DNA of 64,000 nt from Bugulina stolonifera (GCA_935421135.1 OW285187.1:25916429-25980428); one strand, 5' to 3'; positions 24,175-37,974 are shown, counted from the first letter of the stretch. Notes: generated by a model not told the origin, from the sequence alone. Numbers and translations are program-made.

Positions 24175-24603
24175 TTATCCGCCACTAATTGGTGGAATCA
24201 CAGCTATAGTATCGCCTTCTTTTAAAGCAACTCTTTGCTCTTCCGCAATATATTCTTCATTTAACGCCAACACTAGTGTTCTCTCAAGATCTTTTAAACT
24301 AAAATTCAAAATAGTAGCACCAACCCATCATTGATTGCACAAACGTATATGTTGTAGTGTATATAATAATTATCTAAAATATTGCAAGCAGAGCTGCTAA
24401 ATCAGACTGTACAGAAAAATTGTCAATTAATAAGGGTAACCACAAACCGTGCATGTCTATAGAGTGCAAATAGCTGCCTACCATGGGTTATGCTGAACTA
24501 TATGCCCAAGAAGTTCTGTATATGTCAAACTTCCTGGTAGATTGATGAATACAGAACTTTTACCAACCAATTCCTTTGCTTTAGCAAATAGCAAAATTTC
24601 AAC
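24175..24603 (-). CDS. MOCS2: Molybdopterin synthase small subunit, MOCS2A (MoaD), 5' exon not found
   Basis: Two exons are supported: 24603-24482 ([19 protein letters not shown] onward) and 24298-24175 ([20 protein letters not shown], then the terminus AVIPPISGG and stop). The C-terminal Gly-Gly is the residue pair that is thiocarboxylated as sulfur donor to MOCS2B. The upstream exon carrying the start codon should end in phase 0, and in MOCS2A usually adds only a few residues; I could not place it between 24604 and about 26000. The arrangement mirrors the bicistronic MOCS2 of vertebrates, where the two frames overlap, except that here a gap of about 112 nt separates them. Confidence 0.9.
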
Positions 24604-27098
24604 CTACAACACCATATAAATGTAGATTGTAGGCTTATATGAATTAAAGTTATTGCATTCTGTCTATATTGCAATATTAGAATCCGATGTTACAGTCACA
24701 CCATCAACAATGTCTTAGATTAGAATTAGATGGACAATTATGTGCTATACCAAAATACATGTATAATGTCTAACAACCAGTTTATTCTAATCGTAGACTT
24801 TACATCATACATAGGAGGGGTATATCATTTAGGTCTACCAGTAGGTAATTTTCAAAACTTTAAATATAAATACACTTTTTTGTACAGAGTAGCCTATAAT
24901 AATATTAGCAAAAGCAATCGTATTTCACCACGAGTGGCAGAGAATGAAATGACTTTCTCCATAAAACAGACCACCAGTTGCTACTAGATTAGAATGCAAA
25001 AGAAAACATAAGCCTGACACGCTTTCTGTGTTAATTTTGTTGCCATGAAAAGAAGCAGGAACACTTTTTAATGATTTTGCGGAACTCTTCAGTTGCTGAA
25101 CTAGATTAATAGCAACCAAAAGGAAGTAATTATTATAGAATGCAAAACATCCTGAGCACTTATAGGCCCTATAACTACAAACATGGATTTATGTGCAGTG
25201 TTCATTTACTACTTATTTACTAATTTAGGTAGCCCTAGCCTATCCTCTAAAAAAATGAAAATTAACTTAACTATCAACTAATTAATTAAATGATAGTACC
25301 AATGAATAATAGATGACCTACAAAATTGAAATTGCAAATACTATAATTTTAATTTAAAAAGTAAAAAAATAGAAATACTCAAGTGAAGATTAAGATAGAG
25401 TAAACTGAGAAGCAATACAACATTGAATTTTTAACACAACACAATGACAATCGAACGTATTTACATTGTATATATATTACAAAACCAACTTAAACTCAGA
25501 ACAACCAGGAAATATCAAGTTTACCAAAACTGAATCCAGTTCTTTGCTTGTTGAAGACATGAAGCTTTATACCATCTAACTACTTGGCAACACTAGGCTC
25601 AAAATTGAACGGCATAAACACAAATTCAATTCATTACCATTATGATTATTAACTTTTTTCTAAGTTGTTCAAAGTTTCTGTTAGACCTAGTTGAGTAACT
25701 ACGTAGGTAATATGTATTTGGATGGTCATCACGTTATTTCCTTGTGGATCTAGGTGCATATTTGGGCTAAGTGACGCCTTTCTTTCATCCTTGACCTATA
25801 GGTGCGCATTGATACTTCATAATTTTTAAACAACTAATACGTGTTCTCCGACTGAGCTCATCAATGTTTATCTCTAACCAATGTATGTCGCTTTAACATT
25901 TAACTGTCCAATGAGCGGCGTAAACAGCTCGACTTGACCTGTATTCATGGTGACCAAGGTCGACCATTCAGTTTTTGCCCTTGCCTGATCACTTTGGATT
26001 TTTGTGCAGATTTATAAGAGGTATATGAACCAATAAATTTAAAGTTCTTGCACGCAAAAAGCAAAGTTTGAAATGTTTTTGCAAGTTATTAGTAGTTATA
26101 ATATCTGGCACTAAACAATAAATAGTTCAGGCCCATCAAATGAGGAAGAATTTTTTATTTATTCTTATTCATAAACATATTGTGTTATCATGCCATGTGG
26201 CGTGTTAAATTTTAATTAAAATTTACAATTTTACATTTACATTTATTGGGTTTTCTTAAGGTTTACAGATAACATTTGTTAAAGGTAACTTGTTGACTAC
26301 AAATAAATATATATTACATACAACTTATAGGAGAGAATAAATAAATAAGCAAAGAGAAAAAAAGGGAGGGGAGGCAAGCATTATTGCTTATGACAAGAAC
26401 CAATGATGTAATATAATAAAATAAACTGATAACAGATAGATAACAAGCATTAAAAGTATGTACATAGTGACAGTAGATTATAGAAGCTTAGTTGTAGGTA
26501 AAAAGGAGAGACAGGAGTGGTGCTACATTAGTGTACATGTTTCATCAAAGATGCTTTTTATGCTGTTTTAATAAGCTAATATAATTTAAAGATAGATGCC
26601 ATATTCTATCACTCCTCTGCTTAAAAACATTATGTGTTCATGAATAGAGTCTTCAAAGACAAGATTCCTGCTCTGCACTCAAAATTATTTAAAGTTAAAG
26701 CCATTAAGCTGTATTCTAGGCTACTACTTTCTAATCAATAAGATTGCAGCTTGTGTGATTTTCAATCAAGTGTAGACCTACATTATGTTTGCATAACTTT
26801 CAGCAAATATTCATATGCAGGCAAATTCACAGGGCATTAGTCCCCAAGTTGTTTGATACTCTCATCGATCTGTTTCAACACTTTATGAACAAAGCTTGTG
26901 GATTTAACCCAGATTCTCCTGTAGGCTGAGTTTGAGTGTAAATATTGCATAACATGTTTTGTACATGTTCAATAGTCTACCTTTACTGGAGACATTTATA
27001 ATCTTCTATTTGCCCTCACTCTTAACCACCATTCTCATTTCTCATATATATGTAAATATTAGTTGTAACTTTCTACAATGATAATTATAGCTGAAATC
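24604..27098. other. Divergent intergenic region between MOCS2 and the coiled-coil gene
   Basis: No supported exon. The first exon and promoter of MOCS2A and the promoter of the plus-strand gene must lie here. GC rises slightly at 25850-25990 (for example CCAATGAGCGGCG and CACCATGAATACAG on either strand), a plausible promoter zone, but I see no decisive element. A dispersed repeat occupies 26226-26530. Confidence 0.45.
26226..26530 (+). repeat. Dispersed repeat, copy B
   Basis: Same ordered blocks as 9416-9740, closely conserved, including GGAGAGAATAAATAAATAAG, GGGAGGGGAGGCAAGCATTA and GTAGGTAAAAAGGAGAGACA. It ends near TGGTGCTAC. Confidence 0.85.
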
Positions 27099-30000
27099 AT
27101 GAGAAGAGCTCAAAGAGAGCCAACTGATATTGTGGAAAGAAGAAAGGTGGAGGCAAATAAAATTGTAGATACAGATTGTTTAGGTAAGTAATTACATTTC
27201 AAAAACAATCACTTTACATCTGTGCTAAGGTACATATTATTTCCTTAGCAACAGTTTCAAATATACGTACATGTAATTGATTAAATTTTATTTCTTAGTT
27301 GCCAAGTATGAAGTGTTAATAAAGGAACATGATGCCAAACGGATGTCAGAAGAACGAAGCGCACTCCTCTTTCAAGTCCTTGACAATCTTATCCCTCATC
27401 TTGGTGTCTTCAAACCTATTCTGCAAAAAATTAGAGAAGAACTATACGGTATGTATGTCAGCAGGTGTGTCAAACCTTTATAAACTGCAAATACTATGCA
27501 ACTGGTGTCTGTTTCGATTACATACTGGTTATGACCATAGGATATCACTGTTTGCACATTAATCAAGGTAGAGTTGTCAACAGTGTCGGTAGACATCGTT
27601 TTAAAGCATTTGCACATCTAAATAACCTTTTGTGACTGTAGAATATGTATTCAGTGATGAGCACCACACAGCAAGAGCCTCTAAGATGACAAATATATCT
27701 GGCTCCAGATCGCAAACAGCAGCATCTAATCATGTGGAGAGAGTGCCACATTACGTGCTGCTCAAGAAACTGGTCCAGTCTCGAGACAATGTTTCTGATG
27801 ACCTGCAGACACAGCTGGACATCTTACAAGAAAGGTAGAGAATATGAAAGTAGTCTCTGTTTATTCTAACCTCTTTGTGACTCAGAATCATAACTAGGTT
27901 CAAGTAGTGTTTGTTAGGTATTTTAGACAGGAAGACTCTCTGACTAACTGAGTAAAACTTCATATCCATTAATGCTAGCTTACATTTGACTTCTTTTAGC
28001 CAATAGCAAAACAACTGTTTTTATAATGTTTTCTCTGTACGTGAAGTTCCATAAATAAATTGTCTCGCGCAAACACTACATTTGAGTAAGTGTTGTGTAT
28101 TTACTATTTATTAAGTTAAATGAATATGTTCAGGCTTTTTGAGAAACAACGAGAATTCGAGGAGGCTCTAACAACTATTGCTGAAAGGAATACTGAGAAT
28201 AGTGAGCTTCAGACTGAAGTAATAGAGTTAAAGAAGGAAGTCGCAAAGCAAGAGTCCAAAGCCCGCAGGTACCAAACCAATCTTTACAGCTAGCCATTAC
28301 CCGTTGACCTCCAATACTCACTTGTAAAATTTTATCTTTATTGCACATCTTTACATCATCTATTTTTTTGTTACTTTCTTGCAACTTGTTTCTGGTTCAC
28401 AGACTGCAGAATGAGATGGATGACTTAAAACAGAACAATCAGGAAACTGTAGAGGAATTAAATCGGCACTGCGATACATTGCAGGTGTGTTGACTCCATT
28501 AATTTGTCATTTGCGTGCAGATTTACACACTTATGTTTCTACTTGTATATAATTATTAATTTCTAATTTCATATGCTTTGATTAAATAATAAAAATAAAT
28601 GATTGATATTGAATTTTATGGAACCTGCTTTGATAACTAAATGTTTATTGTGAAAATCAACTGCATTACAGTTTGACTGCGATGAGAAAGATGAAGAGAT
28701 CAAATGTCTCCAATCATTCAAAGATGGCTATGATCGACTTGATGATGATTTTCTGGAGCAGCAAACATCGAATTTGATTCCAGCTGACACCAATAGGTTC
28801 AACACTTATCAAGCTAAGGAAACAGTAGTGGCTACCAAAAAGGTAGACTTATCATGAGTGTAATCTTTATTTGACTCAGTAGATTGACATTATGCCTACC
28901 ACGTGTGAAAATGGATCATATGTACACAGTTCCTTTGCCTGTGTATAATTTATACACCGCTTGTTATATTATTTGACTATATGTTAAGCTATGCTTTTAA
29001 TATTGGCACTTTGACCTATATCTTTAATATTGGCACTTATGATTTCAGGAGCACATTATCAGCAATTTACTTTCAAGCAAAAAGTTAGAAGAGCAAATAT
29101 TGACTGTCATGAACACAATGATTGAACGTAAGTCTAGCGACGCTTCTTCTATAAGTAATAAGTATCATAGTGACATGCTCAGGTGCCAAGTGCCAGATTG
29201 GTGTTGACAATTTATGGATTTTTGTTTTTAGAATAACAACACTAAATTTAATGGGTTTAGCTTAACTTTACCAAAATAGTAAAAGGAATATATTTATGCA
29301 TTGAGTTCGTTTTATACTTTGGGCAACCTGTGTAGTTCTACTTATTGAGTTTAAAATGGAAACACCCAGAGAGTTTGGTTAAAATTGTGCACAAGGAGTA
29401 CGCTCAGTTATTCATGCAGTGTAGTATGTCTACGCTCTTATTTTCTATAGAGTATGACGAGTATTTGGAAGAACAGAAAGCTGAAATTGCTAAGAAGAAA
29501 ATCCTAAACAACCCAGACCTTATTGCCACGAGGAAAATGGACAGAGAAATTGACCAGGCAGACCAGGAGGTATTTCTGTCCTCTATTTTCTATGAGTTAG
29601 AATTGATTTCAGAATATAATCTGCTGCGAGTGCCGCCAGGTTTTTGCAATGTCATCATTATAATGTGTGTTGATTCTTACAGCTGTGGTCAGTTCAGGAA
29701 AGGTTCAAAGGTACGATGGAGGAGATAAACCAGGAGCTAAGTCTACTTAGGCAGCACTACAATATGCTCCAGGAACAACTCGATACCATCAACGAAGAAG
29801 AACAGTACGTTGGCAATATTCATTGAGTAGCAGAGTGGTCAATATCTATTTTTAACGGAAGTTGTCCTCTCATTATTTTGGGATTGGCATTAGGGGACAA
29901 CTCCCACTAGTTTGGTTTGCACGTTTTTTGTGTACAGATACTAGCCTAGAGATCTTCCCACTGGTTTATTACAGTTTTAACATACATGTACTAATGCTAT

Positions 30001-33000
30001 CTGAAAATATACTACGTTATGTTGTAGTTTAGTATTAAGCAAATAAAGCCAATATGCCATATGGTGTTTTGTAGGAAAAACAAACCAAAGAATGATAAAA
30101 GGTCAAAAAAGAAGCAGATGGAGAAGCCACCAGAAGAGCCAATCACTTTAGGTATTACATGTCATGTTTATGTATACAGTATGTTGTTACATACATGCAT
30201 GTAACATGTCTATATATATAGTTTCTGTTATAGAATCATAGAGTATGTTGTAACACTTGATGCAGTCTTTTTACTTGATTGTGTTTTAATTTCTTTTTTA
30301 AAATGCGTTAAAAATGTTGAGTTGTATTAATGGATTGGATTGGATGAATTGTTATTTTTGCAATAGTTGTTGCCAATCAATATTATTATTATTATAATCA
30401 CTTGAATGCAGATGAAATCAAGAAGATGAGTTTAGACCCAGCCGACTATGTGAATGAGGAGTATCAGCAAGATCAGTTCATCCCCCATGAGAGAATATTT
30501 AGTAAATACTCTGTTATGCTCTACTACTCTCAGGATGCTGGAAAGAACTACTATATCCACCAAGACTGTCGCTACTGCGAGAGTTGCCATGAAAAGGTAT
30601 TACATAATTATAAGTTATGTTCAACCTTGTACTGGTATGAATTAGTTCTGGCTTTGCCAACCAAGCTAAGTGCTGTAAATAACAGTGTGCTATTCATATG
30701 TCCATATTTTCTATTTTGAGGTACATCGTGTTGCCTGATTATACACTGTAAATTGTACATGAGCTGCTGTTTATATTTTAGACTATAGCCTGTCCTCACA
30801 AAGTTTTGGGGGAGAACAAGATCATCCTTATGCCTCACAAAGTAACCCATATTAAACTGAAGAGACCGAGTGTTAAGATAGCCCGAGATCTTGATGAGTA
30901 AGTATTACTATTGAATCACTATGATGATTAAGTCATAATATTAACATAGATTGTTTATTTCACTTCTTCTAGAATTTATCATTGGGATGCTGATCTATAG
31001 ACCACATTGTTGATTAAAATCAAGTTACATACAGATGGAATGATTTATGGTTATAGTGTGCTTATCATTATATGCATGCTACCCAAGCACAGATACTGCA
31101 TAAGAATGCAAATAACTCTACTATCTGCAATATTCAGACATATCTCTCAGTTGAGTAAATCCTCAATATTGCCATCTAACAGGGAAGTAAAACCTCCACC
31201 GACAGCAAGTACAATAGCTCACCATTCACCAACTAAACGATCTGCTGGCATTAAGTCTGAGAAGAGCTTTGCTGCCAGTGAAAAGGTAACACCTGCGTCA
31301 GCGATGTCAGACACATCAGTGAGTAAGATGGTACAGATGAAGACCTCATTGCAGAGTATATTTGACGACTACAAGATTAGAACTGATATTGAGAGAACCA
31401 TCGGGAGAACACTTTCATTGGTAATTATGTCCCCATACCTCAATACTTTCATTGGTAATTATGTCCCCATGCCTTACCACCTTCATTGTTGATTATGCAC
31501 CCCAGACCTTGCACCAGTACGGCCTAATACAATAGCAGCTCAACCAGAGCATCCCGTATAGCCTCTCTGCAATTTTTGTCTTCTTGCAATTATTTTTATT
31601 ACCAAATAGTTATTGTTTGACGCTGTTGAAGATCTACATATACCGTAAAATATGATGTTGCTTGGCACAAGATGTATGTGTATTAGTCGTAGATTCTAAT
31701 ATCAGTTTGATTTATTCATAACAGCAAAGGACAATGTCATTCTATGAACAGTTCCACGCTTACACTGCCTGGCAAGACGAGTACGCTTCAGAAGAAGACG
31801 GATATGGTTCCGTGTTGGTTAGTCTATTTATGCCACTATTTGTTTCCAAGCATGGTTGTAAGCTCTTGCTAATGATTTTTGATCCTACTTTATCTGTTGT
31901 CAACAACGTACACCCTCCAAACGCTGTCTATTGTGCTGACTTGCAAAGTTAACGCAGTTGAGAATATTTTTTGTATTGTCATAATACATACATATACATT
32001 ATTACTTCCAAGATAAGTATTAGGGTTTAGCTAAAGATAAGACACACAGATAACATGTACCATATTTTCAGGACAACGTCTATCAATTCTTTGGTGATCG
32101 TTATATTAAGGAGGAAGCAAAATTTGCTGCTGTACATGACTTCCTGTCGGCGGTGATCACATATTCCAGAGAACATAGGGTATGTATGTTGGTATCATAT
32201 GAGGTAGCATATTATTTAACACCATACAGGGTAAAATCTTTGGACCACAAGCTATGGTTGTATGCAAGTTTGACATTTAGTTTTAATGAAAACTTTATCC
32301 AAATAGGTTTGTACACAAATTTAATTGTCTGTCAAATGAATAATATATAAATACATCACGTTCACGTACTGTTGGTTTATATTATCAGGATTTGCAGTTA
32401 TTTGCTCACTCGTTGGTTGGGAATGTTGACTTTGCTGCCTGCAGATACATTCTATTCCTGAGCAACTACATCGAGACAATCGACTGGCAGGATGTGGAAG
32501 ATTTCAGAGCCTTCGCTACATCAGTATACCCTTTCATTCAGGTATATACAGTAACTCTGTGGTGTAGATCAGTGTACCCTTTCATTCATGTGTATAGAAT
32601 TTGATGATACATTCAGGCATACAAGTAAAAGAAAACCCAGTTGTTTAGAGTAACTTGTGATATTTCAAAAGTTTTCGCTAGTGTGAATTGTATAATCTTC
32701 AATGCAAATATACTCGAGTATTTTAATGTAATCTCTTATTCAAAGTCTACTGTGATGTAGTAATGTAGTAATGTTGGTAATATGTTTCATTCACAATGGA
32801 TGAGTGGGTGGTGATCTGTTCTTGTCATACAAATTTAATTTATGCACAAATACAAAAAAAATAATTCACAACTTTCTGCAGGATGAAGATCTGGAGTCGA
32901 TGCAGATGGGTTACGTTTCCTTCAGTGAGAACAAGATATCAAAGTTACATGTGTTTGAATACATCCTATATCTCACGCTGAAAGGACGAGAACCCAGAAT

Positions 33001-34431
33001 ACAGGATGTAAATATGCATTACAGCTATACAATCATATGCTCTGCCATTTTTCGTTCCACTACTGTTGGTACTATAGTTATTATTAATAGGTGTCAGTTG
33101 CCTTATTCTACAAAACAGGCGCTTTATTTATTGGTTCGTGCTTTTCGTTCTTGGCATCCAACTTCATCGTATTTATAGAAAAATGTTTAAACTATCTCTA
33201 ATTGCACACTCTTCACAATTTAGATAGATCTTGTTAGAGTAGAACATTATGACTATGATGTAGCTGGAGCAGCAGCTTATGCAGTACCCAAGCCGAGAGC
33301 TGGGAATCATGAATGACGATGAGTTTAGTGAAGCAGCCGATCATCTGCTGCAAGTTCCAGATGAGAAGCTAAGGAAGGCTCTCTTCTCTGAGACTCTTCT
33401 ACTGCAGCAGACCTCTCAGCCAGATGTATTTCATGTCCATGTCAGCAAGCTAGCCTGTGAGTCACTACTGTGTTATCCTTGTGTCATGAAGCTAAATGCT
33501 GTGATGTGCTATTTTGTCATGTTCTGCCAAGCTATTACTTTGCTACAACTGCGCTATGCTATGCTACATATCTCTGCTGTGCCATGGCATGTGATATGCT
33601 ATGTTACAACTGTTCTGTCTTACCACTGCCCATTTCTGAATCTATGTGATTATGTTACAAATACTATAATAGATATACTATTGAATCACATAAATTGATA
33701 GTTCAAACTTATTCAACACAATGCTATATCCTATCATCACATTATTTTCATTTTTTCAAACTGGCTGCGACAAAAGCATAAGAATGCATCTCAGTGATTA
33801 TAGTTCCCCATTGGAACGTTATATGGTAATGACTCAGTTGAGTTCTAACTCGTATATTCGCAGGTATTTTGGCATATCTACAGCTGGTAGAACAAAGTCA
33901 CAAGCTAGACACGACCATTTACGAGTACATTGTAAATAGCAGACCAAAACATGAAGGTATGTTGGTCGGTATTCCCATAATATCATGAACATTATAAATG
34001 AATAGAAATTGATAGTCGGCTTGGTAATATCAATGATGTTATTGCAGAGAGTCTTGGGGTTCATGGGCATGTAGTAGCAGTTGATCCATCAGTTCATCTC
34101 ATCACTATGAATGATGTCCGAAACCTTTCCCATAACATTGCTAGGTATGTGACAGCTTATTGAATACTTACTACATTGTAACTGATGAAACTACCACCAA
34201 CGACCTGTTAATAGCTGCCATGTCATATTTTATACACAAAGGTTTGGCTAAATGTAATGTTAGTATCATAGCATGTAATTTTAGTTTCAGTATTCTACAT
34301 TTAGTTAGTGGTTGAAGACTTGGGATGATATATACATGTTTATATATTATACACCATTATACAATTGTAGAAGAGACAAATGTAGAAAAGATAGAATGGA
34401 AGCTCAGAATGATGACACATTCTTCAACTGA
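27099..34431 (+). CDS. Long coiled-coil protein, possibly TSNAXIP1-related, 21 exons
   Basis: Exons are 27099-27183, 27299-27448, 27642-27834, 28134-28268, 28403-28484, 28672-28842, 29049-29127, 29451-29569, 29683-29804, 30075-30151, 30412-30596, 30782-30897, 31183-31420, 31725-31817, 32072-32179, 32389-32541, 32882-33007, 33264-33456, 33864-33956, 34048-34144 and 34371-34431; all phases agree, 891 aa. Residues about 30-80 are helical (KYEVLIKEHDAKRMSEERSA, FKPILQKIREELY); about 120-420 are heptad-rich coiled coil; then a Lys-rich patch (KNDKRSKKKQMEKPPEEP), a segment with several Cys/His (HQDCRYCESCHEK), a Ser/Thr-rich linker and a helical C-terminal domain (NVYQFFGDRYIKEEAKF, EYILYLTLKGREPRIQD). 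The layout recalls TSNAXIP1 and other axoneme-associated proteins, but I do not recognise a clear orthologue. The start is the first ATG; an acceptor-like TAG precedes it, so an upstream exon is possible. A likely poly(A) signal AATAAAAC lies near 34515. Confidence 0.85.
31411..31510 (+). repeat. 34-bp tandem repeat carrying the exon 13 splice donor, 2-3 copies
   Basis: The unit ACTTTCATTGGTAATTATG plus TCCCCATACCT begins in the last 10 bp of the exon at 31183-31420 and includes its donor (TTG/GTAATT). It is repeated at 31445 with an identical donor and, more diverged, at about 31479, where the donor has become TTGATTATG. Confidence 0.85.
32519..32600 (+). repeat. 48-bp duplication of the exon 16 end and splice donor
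   Basis: The exon end TCAGTATACCCTTTCATTCA followed by GGTATATA recurs 48 bp downstream as TCAGTGTACCCTTTCATTCA followed by TGTGTATA. The second copy keeps a GT, but in a weaker donor context. Confidence 0.8.
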
Positions 34432-34697
34432 GGTCCCATGTTCATCTACATGACTGTCTACAGTTCATCTGCATGACTTTGTTTGACTGTCTACAGTTAC
34501 TATCCAATCCGTCCAATAAAACATATTTTGTATCTAAATTTGAAGTAATTCATAATGAATTTTATTGTGGTAATATTTTGTTATATATTTAGGCCCTACT
34601 GTTGTGTTTTTTACCATATTTTTACGCCTGCTTGGAAATATTGTTATAAGAAGACATAGCTATAACAAAATATATATACATTGTAATATATTTTATT

Positions 34698-35662
<965 letters not shown>

Positions 35663-35765
35663 TCAATGATTAACTACAACATAAAATCGTAACTCTAGAA
35701 AGGTATAGGCCTAATTATGATAATTAATAAATTACATATATATATAGTAGGTAGCATATTAAATT

Positions 35766-35914
35766 TTACATGTGTGTCTACATATTGTTTATATGTATGT
35801 GTCTACATATTGTTTATACGTATGTGTCGCATATTGTTTATACGTATGTGTCTACATATTGTTTATACGTATGTGTCTACATATTGTTTATACGTATGTG
35901 TCACATATTGTCTG
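35766..35914 (+). repeat. About 25-bp tandem repeat, 6 copies
   Basis: The unit is ATGTGTCTACATATTGTTTATACGT with small losses (GTCGCATATT, GTCACATATT). It lies just upstream of MRM2. All three plus frames stay open by chance because of unit length and composition; not coding. Confidence 0.9.
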
Positions 35915-36281
35915 TAAGAAGGCAATATTCATCTGTAGTGACGATATTCGGTTTCTAACTAGATACAACTGTTAGGCAGGCCTACAGTTAATATGCAGCC
36001 TAAATCTAATTGTTTAATTTACTACTCATAGCTTATAATAACAATGGTAGTTTAGTAATATTTCATTGAGTTAACCAGCAACAATTATTAGTGATGATGA
36101 TTATCTTAGTTTTCCCATTCTATTTGCCAATAACAACCAGATGAGATTTTAACATCCCTTTCTTCTAGAATTGCTATTGATAGGAAACCATAACACTCCT
36201 CACTCCAGTCTAATACACAGAGATTGCATAAGGTCATGTCCAATGGGTGATTGAGGATATCTTGTCATGTTGCCCTGCCTA

Positions 36282-36598
36282 AAGGTGCAAACAAACGAGC
36301 GCATTTCAGGGCGAACGTTTTGGGGCGAGCGTTTTCTGAGCAAGCGTCAAACGCTATGCCCTTAATAAACACACGGGGCGAACGATGAGTACGGCAATTT
36401 GTCAATTAGCGAATAATCTTTCAGTGTGTATTCGCTTCGCCACAACACACGTGTTTATGTTTACTAACTCTGTTCACCAGCAAAATCAGCGTCAAGTGAA
36501 TAGTCTCAATACCTCAGCTAGCTCAGCTCGGGCGTTGGCACCCTAGCGATTCGCGAGCGTCAAATTTGCTCCAAAACGCTCCCGTGTATTTGCACCTT
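36282..36598. mobile_element. MITE with TA target duplication, CG-rich interior
   Basis: The ends are AAGGTGCAAACA and TATTTGCACCTT, flanked by TA on each side (36280-36281, 36599-36600), as for Tc1/mariner-type MITEs. The interior repeats GCGAACG, GCGAGCG and AAACGCT words in both orientations, much more CG-rich than its surroundings. A related fragment lies at 48640-48802. Confidence 0.82.
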
Positions 36599-36936
36599 TA
36601 TTTGTGTGGATGAGCTCCTACCCTTTACCAGAGTTGTTGTGTACTCTGTTTTTCCGTCTAAACATCCCCATGATGTTTTAATTTAGGAAAACTGGATTCC
36701 TATAGGCCTACGCATACGCCATAATCATAGCATTCGTTTTGCAAGTTTACCACACAATTTGTCTAAATTTATTGGTAGTAGAGCCTGTCGTTGTTTACAC
36801 TCGGAACTGAGTGCGTATATTTATTCTTAAAACATTTTGCCCATTGCTTTGTTTAGGTCAGCTTAGGTCTTAGGACTAAGGCACCGCTAGCGCTACACCA
36901 TGGAGTGATAGCCATGCTACTAGAACCATTGTTCTG

Positions 36937-37452
36937 CAGAGCTGTAAAGAGTCGCGAAAGTCATGAGTCTGAAGTCTACAAGAGTCAGCACCTCAAGAGT
37001 CGGCACGAGTCTCAAATCCAACACTAATTTCAAGAGTCGAGTCACGAGTCACATAAAATCAACGGCAAGTCGTTAAAGTCTTTGTATTTCAAGTCACAAT
37101 TCACAGGAAGTCGGTGTACCAAGAGTCTGAAGTCCAAAAAATTGCTCGAGTTAAGTCAAGTCATGTCTTGACAAGCAGTGAGTCACAAATATTCGCATGT
37201 CATGTCCTAAATCCCCCTAATCCCAACCAGCTCAGTGAGCGTACGTTTACATTTGTATAGTTTCCCAAGCCAAACTGAAGCCTTTGAAAAAACAAGATAA
37301 ATATCACGTCAACATAAGAGAGCCATACCTATGCACCCTGACGTTTTCAATAGCATATCAATGGGTTCAGTAAATACAACGACCCAATGCGGAATGCGTA
37401 TATATTTACAATTTTTTTTTGTACAAATAAAAGACTCGAGTCTATAGCACTG
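36937..37452. mobile_element. Probable hAT-type MITE with AGAGTC/AAGTC interior
   Basis: The left end CAGAGCTGTAAAGAGTC and right end (reverse complement) CAGTGCTATAGACTCGAGTC are related inverted repeats. The interior is an irregular array of GAGTC, AAGTC and CACGAGTC words. No 8-bp target duplication is recognisable, and similar words continue to about 37530, so the right boundary is uncertain or two insertions are nested. Confidence 0.55.
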
Positions 37453-37974
37453 CAGGTAAACTCAAGTCAATTTCTGGTTCAGTCGAGTAGAGCAGAGTCT
37501 TCTTATTAAGTTCTGATAGAGTCAGAGTCAATGACTAATTTTATCCAATCCTTTCCTTACAGATTTTCTTCAGTTTTACAGCTTTAGCCGCAGCTAGGAT
37601 CAATATGCAATATTGTTCAACAATCACTCAATACAATGTGAATACAAGAATTGAATTCTAATTTCTTATACTCCTTGCTTACGTTAACATTTAATTTTTA
37701 GACTTACGCGTATTTCATTTAATTAATTACTTACTTACTTGGCATACTTAGAGTAGTCATCACGTTAGACCACTAGGGCGAGTGGAAGGGACGTGCCTCA
37801 TTTGAGGAAACTGTAGTACTAAAATTTGTGTTAGCTTTTGCTAAATATGATTAAATGTCAACTTTTATGCTGTAGTGACCTCAGCACAGGTCCTGTGACG
37901 GCCCTGTTTTTGTGTATTGGCAGTGTTGGCAGTGTATGTTGCAGAATTAGTTTTCTTGAATGGTTCGCAGCAGA

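Noticed and set aside
25930..25960. CACCATGAATACAG/GT on the minus strand as MOCS2A first exon
   Set aside because: Joining it to the exon at 24603 gives an immediate TGA; the phase is wrong.
26825..26930. Possible upstream coding exon of the coiled-coil gene (frame QIHRALVPKLFDTLIDLFQH)
   Set aside because: The available donor gives the wrong phase for the exon at 27099 and would create a stop.
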